64,000 nucleotides of DNA from Carboxydothermus pertinax (lineage in GTDB: Bacteria > Bacillota > Z-2901 > Carboxydothermales > Carboxydothermaceae), in NCBI RefSeq assembly GCF_001950255.1, contig NZ_BDJK01000020.1, positions 78,666 to 142,665 of the forward strand, in the 5' to 3' direction. The notes under the pieces are model-generated. The model was not told where the DNA came from and did not search any database. It was given only the letters and a program-made list of their open reading frames with translations. The translations under genes were made by a program, and so were the position numbers. Positions 36,104 through 44,552 of the stretch are shown piece after piece (the first letter of the stretch is position 1; each line of letters opens with the position of its first letter).

Positions 36104-36964
36104 CTAAAAACTTCGATAAAGAATTTTAATTCCTTCCAAATCTATCCCATCGTACAAGCCGGTATTTGTACCTAAGATAAATCTTCCTCTATACCCTAAT
36201 TCATCAATCGAAAACTTTAGCTGCTCTTTTTCCCGGGGGTTTTTAGCTTTAACGATATCTTCAGTTGTAAGGTGGCCCCAGAGACACAGCGCTTCTCCAA
36301 ACTCCTTTTGGATTTCTTCCGCTTCCATCCCCGCCTGCCGCTCCAAGCAATGAATCCCCGCAAAACCAAGGTTAATTAAATCTGGTAGGATAACCCGGTA
36401 ATTGCCATCGGAATGAAAAAAGTAAAATAACCCTTCCTTTTTTCCAAATGCTATAATTTTTTCGTAACTTAACCAAAAATATTCCTTTAAATCCTGAGGA
36501 CTAATTAGAAGCCCCTTATTATAAGCTACATCATCGGCTAAAACAATCCCATCAACTTTCATTTTCCAAAGCTCATGTATTTCCCTTAAAGCTTTTTCTT
36601 CCCACCTCCCGATAAAGTCTTTTAATTCTTTCCTTTCTTTTTTAAACATCAAGAAATACCTTTGAAAACCATAGTTCTTTAAACCCGTCTCAAAAGGACC
36701 ATCAAGAAGGGCAAAAACAAATAAAGAAGTATTAACCCATTTTTTTATTTCCCCTAAAACCATCTCATCCAGATCGCTGGCTACAATAGTTACTAAATCA
36801 AGCTCCAGTTCATTAATAAACTTATATCGCTCCTCAAAACCAACTCTATCCTTCCCCAAAAACTTTTTTATAACCCGCTCCTCAATTAGAAGTTCCCCTT
36901 TGGGAATTTTATCGGGTACTTCACCTTTAATCGCTTTTGCTACTCGTTCCCGGGAAGTTGTCAT
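36104..36964 (-). CDS. URO-D family protein, short form
   Basis: A 286-residue member of the URO-D superfamily, about 100 residues shorter than its two relatives nearby. Visible: REFVAKAIKGEVPDKIPKGE-like start (RVAKAIKGEVPDKIPKGELL), FYFFHSDGNYRVILPDLINL with a HSD metal-site candidate near residue 193, GIHCLERQAGM, and CLWGHLTTEDIV. It resembles putative demethylase methyltransferases with an HxDG motif. It has no corrinoid partner of its own and follows the activator gene by 10 bases. May be a second substrate-specific methyltransferase or an auxiliary. Confidence 0.75.
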   Translation of the reverse strand: MTTSRERVAKAIKGEVPDKIPKGELLIEERVIKKFLGKDRVGFEERYKFINELELDLVTIVASDLDEMVLGEIKKWVNTSLFVFALLDGPFETGLKNYGFQRYFLMFKKERKELKDFIGRWEEKALREIHELWKMKVDGIVLADDVAYNKGLLISPQDLKEYFWLSYEKIIAFGKKEGLFYFFHSDGNYRVILPDLINLGFAGIHCLERQAGMEAEEIQKEFGEALCLWGHLTTEDIVKAKNPREKEQLKFSIDELGYRGRFILGTNTGLYDGIDLEGIKILYRSF

Positions 36965-36974
36965 CAGAATCCTC

Positions 36975-38744
36975 CTAAAATCTTAACCTGTGCGCAAAAA
37001 TCGCTGTAAAATCACTGCGAGCACTAAGCTCAATATATTTAATTTTTTGTCCCAGGGAAACCGCCCGCTGAAACTCTTTTTCCGACAACAGGGCAAGCTT
37101 TGCCCCCGCACCAGCAGCATTACCTATTCCCTTAATTTTCGCCTCTAATTCTCGGGGAATTAGCCCTGTACGGCAGGCACTCCGTGGTTTTAAATAGTTG
37201 CCAAATGCTCCGGCAAGCTGTACCTCTTCAATATCTTTTACATCGGCACCATACTCCTTTAGCAATATTTCAATTCCTGCCGCTATTGCTCCCTTGGCTA
37301 ATTGAAGCTCCCGAATGTCTTTCTGGGTAATGTAAATTTTTTCTCCCCGTGGTCCATTTGCAACCACAAAAGCACGTATTCCATTAATTTCAATAATTCG
37401 TTCCCGGTATCTTTGCCCGATGGGATCGCTTATTTTCTCCGGCGGTAATAGTCGACCATTTTCGTCAATAATCCCAATATTAAGAAGCTCCGCTACTATG
37501 TCTAAAAGTCCAGAACCGCAAATGCCCAGGGGCTCTACCTCCCCTATTACGCTATAAAATAATTCTTCACCTATCGTCAGATGATCAATAGCCCCTTCTG
37601 CTCCCCGCATTCCGCAGGCAATCTGGGCACCTTCAAAGGCAGGTCCTGCTGCTGCAGAACAGGCAAAGAGCTTTTCACCGGTTCCTAAAACCATTTCACC
37701 GTTGGTTCCGATATCTATTAAGAGAGTAAGTTTCTCTTTTTGATCCATCTCAGCGACAAGGGCCGCTGCCACCGTATCAGCTCCAACAAACCCGGCAATA
37801 TTGGAGAGTACAAATACCTTTCCTGCCGGATTAATATTAATTTTTAACTCCCCTGCGTCGGCCCTAATCGGTTCCTTTACCACCGGCACATAGGGAGCTT
37901 TTGCTAAATTTTCCGGAGGTATTTTTAAAAACAAATGATGCATGGTGGTATTTCCCGCAATAGTAATGGCATAGATATCTTGTGGGGTATGTCCAGCTTG
38001 CTCTGTAGCTTTTGCTACTAAATTATTAATTTCATTAATAATTTCCTGGTGTAATTTTTCTAAACCATCTTTTTCCTGTGATGCAAAAGTAATCCGCGAA
38101 ATAACATCCGCGCCGTATTTGGTTTGCGGGTTTAGAGCGGAAACATGGGCTAACTCCTTACCCGTATTTAAATCCAAAAGATATCCCACTACAGTTGTAG
38201 TACCAATATCAAAAGCCATCCCCAGCAATCTATCCGTTGTATCCCCGGGCTCCACCGCTAAAACTTCATCCTCGGTTAAGACAATAGTAGCTTTAAAGTC
38301 GCTTTCCCGAAGCTTTTCCGGTAGCTCTTGCAGCAAATTAACCTTGGTTTTTAAATCTGCTCTACCCAGGGTCTCTTTGAGGCGGGTCCAGTCAGGGCGA
38401 TTATCTTCTAATGTGGGTTTAGGTAATTCCACGTAAATTTTCCTTACCAGAGGCTTTAACTCAATTTGCCGGTTAACCCCTTCGTTTAAAATATGGTGTT
38501 TTTGTTCCCGCTGTTGAAGGTTAATTACTAAGTCACTTTCTACCTTTGTTTGACAGGCCAAAACCTCTTCTTCCAAACCGTTATTCTTTAAAATTTTTAC
38601 CTTGCATTTTTTACATTTCCCCACTCCGCCACAGGGAAAATCAAACTTTATACCATTTTCAATAAAAACATCTTTTAGCGTAGCATTTTCTTCCGCTTGT
38701 AGCTCAACATTCTCTGGATAAATTTTAATAGAAAATTTTTTCAT
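36975..38744 (-). CDS. Reductive activator of corrinoid proteins (RACE/AcsV-like)
   Basis: A 589-residue protein that returns inactive Co(II) corrinoid to Co(I), using ATP. N-terminal [2Fe-2S] domain with CGGVGKCKKCKVKIL...C (C38, C43, C46 and a distal Cys about 61), a linker, then an ASKHA ATPase part with DIGTTTVVGYLLDL (about 194), GNTTMHHL, IDIGTNGEMVL and GAFGNYL motifs (DUF4445). A single activator could serve all three corrinoid proteins in the island. Starts 155 bases after the methyl-THF methyltransferase gene. Confidence 0.93.
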   Translation of the reverse strand: MKKFSIKIYPENVELQAEENATLKDVFIENGIKFDFPCGGVGKCKKCKVKILKNNGLEEEVLACQTKVESDLVINLQQREQKHHILNEGVNRQIELKPLVRKIYVELPKPTLEDNRPDWTRLKETLGRADLKTKVNLLQELPEKLRESDFKATIVLTEDEVLAVEPGDTTDRLLGMAFDIGTTTVVGYLLDLNTGKELAHVSALNPQTKYGADVISRITFASQEKDGLEKLHQEIINEINNLVAKATEQAGHTPQDIYAITIAGNTTMHHLFLKIPPENLAKAPYVPVVKEPIRADAGELKININPAGKVFVLSNIAGFVGADTVAAALVAEMDQKEKLTLLIDIGTNGEMVLGTGEKLFACSAAAGPAFEGAQIACGMRGAEGAIDHLTIGEELFYSVIGEVEPLGICGSGLLDIVAELLNIGIIDENGRLLPPEKISDPIGQRYRERIIEINGIRAFVVANGPRGEKIYITQKDIRELQLAKGAIAAGIEILLKEYGADVKDIEEVQLAGAFGNYLKPRSACRTGLIPRELEAKIKGIGNAAGAGAKLALLSEKEFQRAVSLGQKIKYIELSARSDFTAIFAHRLRF

Positions 38745-38823
38745 TTTCTCACCGCCTGACTTATATTTCGCTTATTCTTGTAAATTTCCTTGTGCCGAAA
38801 AATACATGCCCTTAAAAGCAATC

Positions 38824-38854
38824 CGACCGGACTTAATAAATTTTAGTCCGGTCG
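38824..38854. terminator. Intercistronic inverted repeat
   Basis: Perfect 10-bp arms CGACCGGACT/AGTCCGGTCG with an 11-base A+T loop, between the methyltransferase and activator genes. No immediate T-run, so it could be a partial terminator, an RNA-processing or stability element. Confidence 0.5.
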
Positions 38855-38899
38855 TCATTATATGACACTTTTACATATTTTACCGTTCTTAAGACTACC

Positions 38900-39688
38900 T
38901 TACTCCTCCAGAATTCCTTCCCGGTGGGCTTTTAAATATTTCCGGGCAAACCTATCTTTACCCATTAAAAGTTCAGTTGTTAAGATAGCAGTAATTATTT
39001 TCTTATCCAGCGGGTCTAAGATTGCGGCATCCATCCCCCGGCTGATACAAACCGTTAGAAAGTGCCGGTTAATTATTTTCCGCTTGGGCAAGGAGTGGGA
39101 AACATTACTTAAACCGGATACGGTTTTTAAACCGTATTTTTCTTTAATTTGGGTTAAGCTTTCAAAAAAGATTACTGCATTATTGGTATCGGTAGCTACC
39201 GGCAGTACCAGGGGATCAACATAAACTTTGTCTAAATCATAATTATGCTTTTGCAAGATTTCTACCATCCGGTCTAAAATCCTCATCCTATCTTCAACAG
39301 TTTTAGGAATCCCGTTATCATCAATGGTTAAGGCAATTACCGGACAACCGGAATCAATTACTATCGGCAAAATGTCCCGGATTCGTGCCGATTCCATATT
39401 GATGGAGTTTATCATTGCTTTCCCTTCAGTTAGTTCCAGTGCTTTTTTTACCGCTTCCGGATTGGTACTGTCAATGCATATAGGAACATCCACTACTTCT
39501 TTAATTGCTTTAATCATCCATTCCATGTCGTTTACTTCATCTTCTAAGGCTGTGTTAACATCAAGATAATCAGCTCCCGCTTCCACCTGTTTTATTGCTA
39601 AATCCTGTATAAAAGCTTTATCTTTATTATGAATGGCTTCTCTAACCTTGGGAATACTGCTGTTTAATTTTTCTCCGATAATCAGCAT
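38900..39688 (-). CDS. Methyl-THF:corrinoid methyltransferase (AcsE/MtvA-like)
   Basis: A 262-residue pterin-binding TIM barrel. N-terminal MLIIGEKLNSSIPKVREAI, GADYLDVNTAL, VPICIDSTNP (Asp as pterin ligand), KAMINSINME and YVDPLVLPVATD are the hallmarks of the dihydropteroate-synthase-like methyltransferases AcsE and the O-demethylase component MtvA. It should move methyl groups from a corrinoid protein to tetrahydrofolate, the entry to the Wood-Ljungdahl pathway. 54 bases after a corrinoid-protein gene. Confidence 0.92.
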   Translation of the reverse strand: MLIIGEKLNSSIPKVREAIHNKDKAFIQDLAIKQVEAGADYLDVNTALEDEVNDMEWMIKAIKEVVDVPICIDSTNPEAVKKALELTEGKAMINSINMESARIRDILPIVIDSGCPVIALTIDDNGIPKTVEDRMRILDRMVEILQKHNYDLDKVYVDPLVLPVATDTNNAVIFFESLTQIKEKYGLKTVSGLSNVSHSLPKRKIINRHFLTVCISRGMDAAILDPLDKKIITAILTTELLMGKDRFARKYLKAHREGILEE

Positions 39689-39742
39689 TATTTTTCCTCC
39701 CCCGTTTACTTTTAATATTCTAGGGACCGGGAAGGCCCCGAT

Positions 39743-40384
39743 CTAATTTCTCCTAAATACCTCCTTCGCTGCTCTTACCCCATCACTGGCATTGGTCGTA
39801 TAAAAGTCAGCACCGCAGTACTCTTTTACCTTTTCATCCATAAACGGTCCGCCAATGATTACTTTCGTACCTAATCCGGCTGCTTTCACTGCCGCTACCG
39901 TTTCTTTCATTGATTCCAAAGCTGCAGTAAGAAGCACACTCATTCCTACCAACGGCGCATTATATTCTTTAATTGCTTCCACAAACTTCTCCTTCGGTAC
40001 ATCCACTCCGAGGTCAATTACGTTAAATCCTGCTCCTTTTAAAAGCATAACAACAATATTTTTCCCTAAATCATGCACGTCCCCTCTTACGGTACCAATT
40101 ACTATATTACCCCGGTATTCACCAGCTCCACCCGCTAAGTGAGGCTCCAAATCAGCCATAACTTCTTTCAGGATTTCCCCGGCCATGATGAGTTCACTTA
40201 AATAATACTCTCCGGTTTCAAAAAGTCTTCCTACTTCGGTCATCCCTTCTTGCAGGGTTGCAACAATTTTTAAGGCCGGCACTCCAGATTCCAATCGCGT
40301 TCTTACTAACTCCACAACTTTATCCTGATCGAGGTCAACCACCGCTTGAGCCAGTTCATCTTGTAAAGTTACCATTATCCTCAC
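39743..40384 (-). CDS. Corrinoid protein 2
   Basis: A 213-residue MtaC/MtvC-like protein: helical cap (residues 1-90) with GRLFETGEYYLSELIMAGEI and B12 domain with VRGDVHDLGKNIV (lower-ligand His about 106), SVLLTAALESM and VIIGGPFMDE. The closest pair by position is the methyl-THF methyltransferase downstream and the URO-D methyltransferase upstream, so it may carry the methyl between these two. Confidence 0.94.
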   Translation of the reverse strand: MRIMVTLQDELAQAVVDLDQDKVVELVRTRLESGVPALKIVATLQEGMTEVGRLFETGEYYLSELIMAGEILKEVMADLEPHLAGGAGEYRGNIVIGTVRGDVHDLGKNIVVMLLKGAGFNVIDLGVDVPKEKFVEAIKEYNAPLVGMSVLLTAALESMKETVAAVKAAGLGTKVIIGGPFMDEKVKEYCGADFYTTNASDGVRAAKEVFRRN

Positions 40385-40401
40385 CCCATATTTTTATTTT
40401 C

Positions 40402-40584
40402 TTAACGGTGTACCCAGTACCAAATGTAAAGATAAGTAAACATCTCTAATTTATCCCATTCTTTTTTTATGGTGTTTACATCACCTTTTATTTCCCCAAG
40501 GTCTTTAAGTTTTTCTTCCCAGGGAATGCATACCCCTGGTGGTAAATTTTTAAACACATTTTTTTTTGGGCTTTCACCGGTCAT
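40402..40584 (-). CDS. Small protein of unknown function in the methyltransferase operon
   Basis: A 60-residue frame between a URO-D methyltransferase (15 bases) and a corrinoid protein (17 bases), with a GGGGGTAAAGG ribosome-binding region before ATG 40584. It begins MTGESPKKNVFKNLPPGVCI and ends with an aromatic stretch MFTYLYIWYWVHR. One Cys. Tight spacing on both sides supports a real gene. No family recognised; a subunit or chaperone of the methyltransferase is conceivable. Confidence 0.65.
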   Translation of the reverse strand: MTGESPKKNVFKNLPPGVCIPWEEKLKDLGEIKGDVNTIKKEWDKLEMFTYLYIWYWVHR

Positions 40585-40599
40585 CGCCTTTACCCCCTT

Positions 40600-41778
40600 T
40601 TAATATTTTCCATACAAGTACACTGCTTCTATCATTGCCTCAACATTTCTTGGGTTCGAATCCGCCTGAAGTACCGCTGCCGAATCAACAATAAAACCAC
40701 CATCAGCCGCGTAGGTATCTATTAAACGTTTGACATAATCTTTTACCTCTTCCGGTTTCCCTATAGACAACAGCGAATTGGGAACGTTTCCTTTAAGGCA
40801 GAAACGACCACCGAGAATTTTCTTTGCTTTATCCATATCCGTTCGATCTACATGAAAGACAATACTTTTATCCGGAAGTTCGGCAATCTTCTCTAAATAA
40901 GGAGTCCAATCACCTTCGGCATAAAAGAGGGTTCTCTTACCTCTTTCCCATAAACCTTCAATAACTCTCTTTAAAGTCGGCCAATAAAATTCATCCCATT
41001 GTTTGGGATTTAAAAAGGGAAACGCCCCCCGGTGCAACGGGATAAATACGGGAAACTCCGTATCACCACCGGCCGTTGCCAAGCCGTAATATATATTATG
41101 AGGAACCAGTACTTCCATTGCCGCTTTAACTTTTTCAGGTATCCTTCTAATATCCATCATGATTCCCTTTAATCCCCGTAAAGTATCGCCCAAGGTGTCA
41201 AAGGGTGCTTTGGAAAGCCCGGTAATTGCAGTGAAGGAGCCGTATTCTTTAGCCCATTTTTCCGCCGCTTGAGCAAGCACTTCAAGTTCCATAGCCCTTG
41301 CAATCGCACCTTTAATTAATGCTATGTTTGCTCGATAAGACCCCGGCTCAGTAAATTCTTTGTGAATTCTTGGTAAAAAAGTTGTTAATATCCACTCTGT
41401 TGGGTTCTCAATAAACGCATCATAATCCTCGGGAAGCATATACTCTCCTTCTATATATTGAAACTGGGTGTTAACATCCAATTCTCTGCCCGCAAATTTT
41501 AAATAAACCGCTCCAACTGCATCATGCAAACCGCCCCACCAAAGCATGGGCGCTCCAAAATGGGCATCAACATCAAACCTTTGTAAAAATGCATCCATTG
41601 CTTTAAAATAATTGACTTCAGGATCGTAATAAATGTCTTGTAAAGTAAATCCAGCAAACTTAATTATAAACTCCGCACCTGTTATAACTACCGGCACTCT
41701 ATCTGGCTTTCCACAATCAAGCGCTTTAAGATATCTTGTTTTCCGTTCTTCATAGAGTTTCAATTTGTCAGTGCTCAT
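40600..41778 (-). CDS. URO-D family corrinoid methyltransferase 2
   Basis: A 392-residue relative of the protein at 31178. RKTRYLKALDCGKPDRVPVV, RTLFYAEGDWTPYLEKIAEL and GRFCLKGNVPNSLLSIG mark the methyltransferase branch; as in the relative, FxEG replaces HxC and a single Cys follows (RFCLKGN), suggesting a shared unusual metal site. First gene of the central operon, preceded by an operator about 100 bases upstream. It probably transfers methyl from the inducing substrate to a corrinoid protein. Confidence 0.87.
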   Translation of the reverse strand: MSTDKLKLYEERKTRYLKALDCGKPDRVPVVITGAEFIIKFAGFTLQDIYYDPEVNYFKAMDAFLQRFDVDAHFGAPMLWWGGLHDAVGAVYLKFAGRELDVNTQFQYIEGEYMLPEDYDAFIENPTEWILTTFLPRIHKEFTEPGSYRANIALIKGAIARAMELEVLAQAAEKWAKEYGSFTAITGLSKAPFDTLGDTLRGLKGIMMDIRRIPEKVKAAMEVLVPHNIYYGLATAGGDTEFPVFIPLHRGAFPFLNPKQWDEFYWPTLKRVIEGLWERGKRTLFYAEGDWTPYLEKIAELPDKSIVFHVDRTDMDKAKKILGGRFCLKGNVPNSLLSIGKPEEVKDYVKRLIDTYAADGGFIVDSAAVLQADSNPRNVEAMIEAVYLYGKY

Positions 41779-41880
41779 CCAAAACCCCCCAAATTTTTAA
41801 AACTTTTAAATTGTCCTAATTGGATACTTTTTTAAAAATTTTCCAACTATTCACCTCCCGATATTATTATAATATAATAA

Positions 41881-41890
41881 TGTCTATACA
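41881..41890 (-). promoter_or_regulatory. HutC-type operator before the central methyltransferase operon
   Basis: TGTCTATACA, the reverse complement of the site at 34664; 18 surrounding bases (AATAATGTCTATACATGT) are identical to that site in inverted orientation. Adjacent A+T-rich TATTATAATA sequence could hold the promoter. Confidence 0.72.
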
Positions 41891-41928
41891 TGTTATAGAA
41901 TAAACTTAATTAAATTCTTCTTTTAACT

Positions 41929-42561
41929 TTATAATTTCCCCTCAGCAATTCTCTTAATTAACTCCACTGCCTTAACCACATCATTTTCAAAATAGTCCGC
42001 CCCGGTATACTCTAAAATTTTCTCATTTACCGGATAACCGCCAATAATAATTTTAACCTTATCCCTCAAACCTGCTTTTTTAATTAAATCCACCGTCTTC
42101 TTTACCGAACTAATAGAAAAGGTAAGGAGTACTGAAATCCCAACAATTTTTGCCCCAGTCTTAACTATATTTTCTACAAAAACTTTAGGCTCCACATCGA
42201 CACCCAAATCAATTACTTCAAAGCCCGCAGACTGCAAAAGGTAAATCACAATGTTTTTCCCCAGATCATGAATATCACCTTCTATGGTACCCATTATGAT
42301 CTTAGTTCCTTGACTTGGATTTTTTGGGGGAAAATACGGCTTTAGAATTTCCATTACCCCACGCAATATTTCCTCGGACATTATTAAATCCGAAAGATAA
42401 TAGGTACCATCGTTATAGCGCCGCCCTACAATTTCTACCCCCCGGCGGCAATCCTCCACAATCTCTAAGGGCTTTGCTCCCGCTTTTATTCTCTCTTTAA
42501 CCAAAAACAAAGTTTTTTCTTCATCAAGCTCCGCCACAGCATTAATTAACTCATTATCCAT
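41929..42561 (-). CDS. Corrinoid protein 3
   Basis: A 210-residue MtaC-like methyl carrier. Cap domain with GRRYNDGTYYLSDLIMSEEI; B12 domain with TIEGDIHDLGKNIVIYLLQS (lower-ligand His about 104), VLLTFSISS and IIGGYPVNEK. It follows gntR by 20 bases and so is controlled with the regulator. Its neighbour methyltransferase at 40600 is the likely methyl donor. Confidence 0.94.
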   Translation of the reverse strand: MDNELINAVAELDEEKTLFLVKERIKAGAKPLEIVEDCRRGVEIVGRRYNDGTYYLSDLIMSEEILRGVMEILKPYFPPKNPSQGTKIIMGTIEGDIHDLGKNIVIYLLQSAGFEVIDLGVDVEPKVFVENIVKTGAKIVGISVLLTFSISSVKKTVDLIKKAGLRDKVKIIIGGYPVNEKILEYTGADYFENDVVKAVELIKRIAEGKL

Positions 42562-42581
42562 ATTAATCCCCTTTTTCTTCC

Positions 42582-43361
42582 TTATTCCCCGTATTTCGTC
42601 CAGCCAATAAAACTGGTAAATTTAAAGCGGTCCCCACGAAACACCGACTTACCCCAGCCAATCGGCTTTTTATTATTATCGTATAAAGTTTGCTCTACTA
42701 TAAACACCGGTGTATTTAATTTAACTCCTAAAATTTCTGCTTCTTCTTCCGTAACAATCGAAGCATGGAGTACCATTTTACTCATTACCGGAAAACTCTC
42801 ACCGTGAGTAGCTACTAAATTTGTAAAGTTAGCCAAAGACGGGTCTTTTAATTCAAATTCCAAGATAGGCTTTTTCTTGGAATAGACAATATACTTGTTT
42901 TCGTAAATAAGTGGAGCATCGTTTGCGGAGATAAGAAGACGTAAATAAAGGCAGGTAGTATTCAGCGGTATTTCAAGTTTCTTTGCCAGAAGCTCATCTG
43001 CCCGGACAATTTTGGTCCCTAAAAGTTTAATCCCGGGTTTCATCCCCCGCTTTTTGATTTCCTCGTGAAAATCCCCCAGTTCAAACACCATATTTTCCAG
43101 TTGGGGTTTAGCAACAAATGTGCCCTTACCTTTCTGTGTGTAAACGAGTCCGGAATTAATAAGCTCTGCAATCGCCCTTCGTACCGTCATCCGGCTAATG
43201 CCATAACGGCGCACCAGCTCATTCTCCGGCGGTATCGCATCTCCAGGCTTTAAACGACCTTCAAAGATATCCCTTTCAATTATCCGCGCCAGCTGGTAGT
43301 ACACTGGTATAACAGAATTTTTATCTATTTGGTTATTATCTCCTGCAAAGTTTATTTTCAT
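42582..43361 (-). CDS. GntR/HutC-family regulator of the methyltransferase island
   Basis: A 259-residue regulator: N-terminal winged helix (PVYYQLARIIERDIFEGRLK, PPENELVRRYGISRMTVRRA, residues about 17-80) and a C-terminal UTRA ligand-binding domain (about 95-240). ATG 43361 is chosen because GAGGGCG precedes it; TTG 43370 is 3 codons upstream. An operator palindrome lies 11 bases before the start, so it is autoregulated. Four matching operators tie it to three transcripts. The ligand is presumably the methylated substrate or its product. Confidence 0.9.
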   Translation of the reverse strand: MKINFAGDNNQIDKNSVIPVYYQLARIIERDIFEGRLKPGDAIPPENELVRRYGISRMTVRRAIAELINSGLVYTQKGKGTFVAKPQLENMVFELGDFHEEIKKRGMKPGIKLLGTKIVRADELLAKKLEIPLNTTCLYLRLLISANDAPLIYENKYIVYSKKKPILEFELKDPSLANFTNLVATHGESFPVMSKMVLHASIVTEEEAEILGVKLNTPVFIVEQTLYDNNKKPIGWGKSVFRGDRFKFTSFIGWTKYGE

Positions 43362-43372
43362 CGCCCTCAACC

Positions 43373-43382
43373 TGTATATACA
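43373..43382 (-). promoter_or_regulatory. HutC-type operator before gntR
   Basis: Perfect palindrome TGTATATACA, matching the site at 34628 together with its flank (ACATCTTTAG). It lies between the promoter and the gntR start. Confidence 0.72.
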
Positions 43383-43397
43383 TCTTTAGTTTTTTTT

Positions 43398-43427
43398 ATA
43401 GTAACATGAAAATTTAAACCCCGTCAA
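43398..43427 (-). promoter_or_regulatory. Promoter of gntR
   Basis: TTGACG (43427-43422), 18 bases, TACTAT (43403-43398) on the minus strand; operator follows about 16 bases downstream. Confidence 0.5.
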
Positions 43428-44107
43428 CCGGAAATTTGCAAAAAATTTTGATTTATAAAACCAAACATTTCAAAGGTAATTTTTTCTCCCCGTTCAACCA
43501 CAATAAAATCTTCATCCCAGGGTCCGGTAAAAAGCTTTTTTAAATACGAAAGTGTCCCAGGTACTACCTGGAAGTCAAGACCCACATTTCCTGCAAAACT
43601 TTTAACGTTAGCCTCGATTTCGTTTAAGGAATAAGCATTGGTATCCAGTAAAATAACCTTTCGGTAATGAGCTAAAATTGCCTTAAAAATTTTTTGTCCC
43701 CGCACTTCCCCATACTTTTCCAAACAGCGCTTGTGCTCTTTTATAATGTTACTTTCATGAACAAGCCAGCCCCGGGTAAGAAAGTAGCTGTGGGCTTCCC
43801 GGGATATCTCCATCCTTTTTTGCACCGAACCCAAAAGTAGAGAAATGCAGTCGTCAATTTTGGGCAGTACCAGCCTTCCCGAGGTAGCTCTAATGCCATT
43901 TAAGGCATTCCCGCAATTGCCAAAAACAAGAATAAGGTTTTCAATGTTTGAAATTCGGTCAATCTGCTCTTGAAGTTTTGCTCTAAGTTTATCAGGAAAA
44001 TTGTGAAGCCCCGAGTCAATCCAAAGCACCGGATACTTTATCCCTGTATCTTTTAAAGCTTTTTCCACTTCATCCCGGAGGGTTTGGCAGGCAATAATGA
44101 TATTCAT
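43424..44107 (-). CDS. DUF1638 protein
   Basis: A 227-residue member of DUF1638, a family commonly found next to corrinoid methyltransferase genes. Visible core: WIDSGLHNFPDKLRAKLQEQ, NLILVFGNCGNAL and LVLPKIDDCISLLLGS; conserved Cys in FGNCGN and DDCIS could bind metal. Function unknown. Its 3' end overlaps the gntR promoter. Ten bases separate it from hepT upstream. Confidence 0.85.
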   Translation of the reverse strand: MNIIIACQTLRDEVEKALKDTGIKYPVLWIDSGLHNFPDKLRAKLQEQIDRISNIENLILVFGNCGNALNGIRATSGRLVLPKIDDCISLLLGSVQKRMEISREAHSYFLTRGWLVHESNIIKEHKRCLEKYGEVRGQKIFKAILAHYRKVILLDTNAYSLNEIEANVKSFAGNVGLDFQVVPGTLSYLKKLFTGPWDEDFIVVERGEKITFEMFGFINQNFLQISG

Positions 44108-44117
44108 AGCTCTTCAC

Positions 44118-44552
44118 CTACTTCTGTATATACTTTAAAACAATTCTTAAAAATTCTTCGATATCCATTAAATTCTTCTGCAGAATATCATAAACCAAAG
44201 TATCATCAATTTCCCAATATATATGAACAAGCTTATTCCGAAACTGAGCCATCTTTTTTAATTTATTACCTAAGTTTTCCCCGATTAGGCCGATTTTTTG
44301 CAGCTTTTCAAATACCTCGGCATAAGTTTCCGGAGGAGTTAAATCATATTTAAACTGTTCGAGGGAAATAATTCTATTGCCAATATTGATACAGCATTCA
44401 ATGGCAAGCTGTAAATATCTTTCGGCTGCCCCTCGATAGATAGAGTCAGCTAAATATTCCTGTTTACTCTTTTGAGCTATTTCCTTTAATAAGGTAAGAT
44501 ATTTCTTTAAAAACCTTATCTGGGTTAGTAACTTCTCATCCAAGATAGTCAC
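44118..44552 (-). CDS. hepT: HepT-type HEPN toxin
   Basis: A 144-residue helical protein of the HEPN superfamily. The RNase motif RX4HXY is present as RNKLVHIY (about residues 107-114), and the body is the usual four-helix bundle (LTQIRFLKKYLTLLKEIAQK, ERYLQLAIECCINIGNRI). In type VII toxin-antitoxin pairs HepT cuts tRNA until AMPylated at the Tyr of this motif. Overlaps the mntA gene by 17 bases. Confidence 0.93.
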   Translation of the reverse strand: MTILDEKLLTQIRFLKKYLTLLKEIAQKSKQEYLADSIYRGAAERYLQLAIECCINIGNRIISLEQFKYDLTPPETYAEVFEKLQKIGLIGENLGNKLKKMAQFRNKLVHIYWEIDDTLVYDILQKNLMDIEEFLRIVLKYIQK

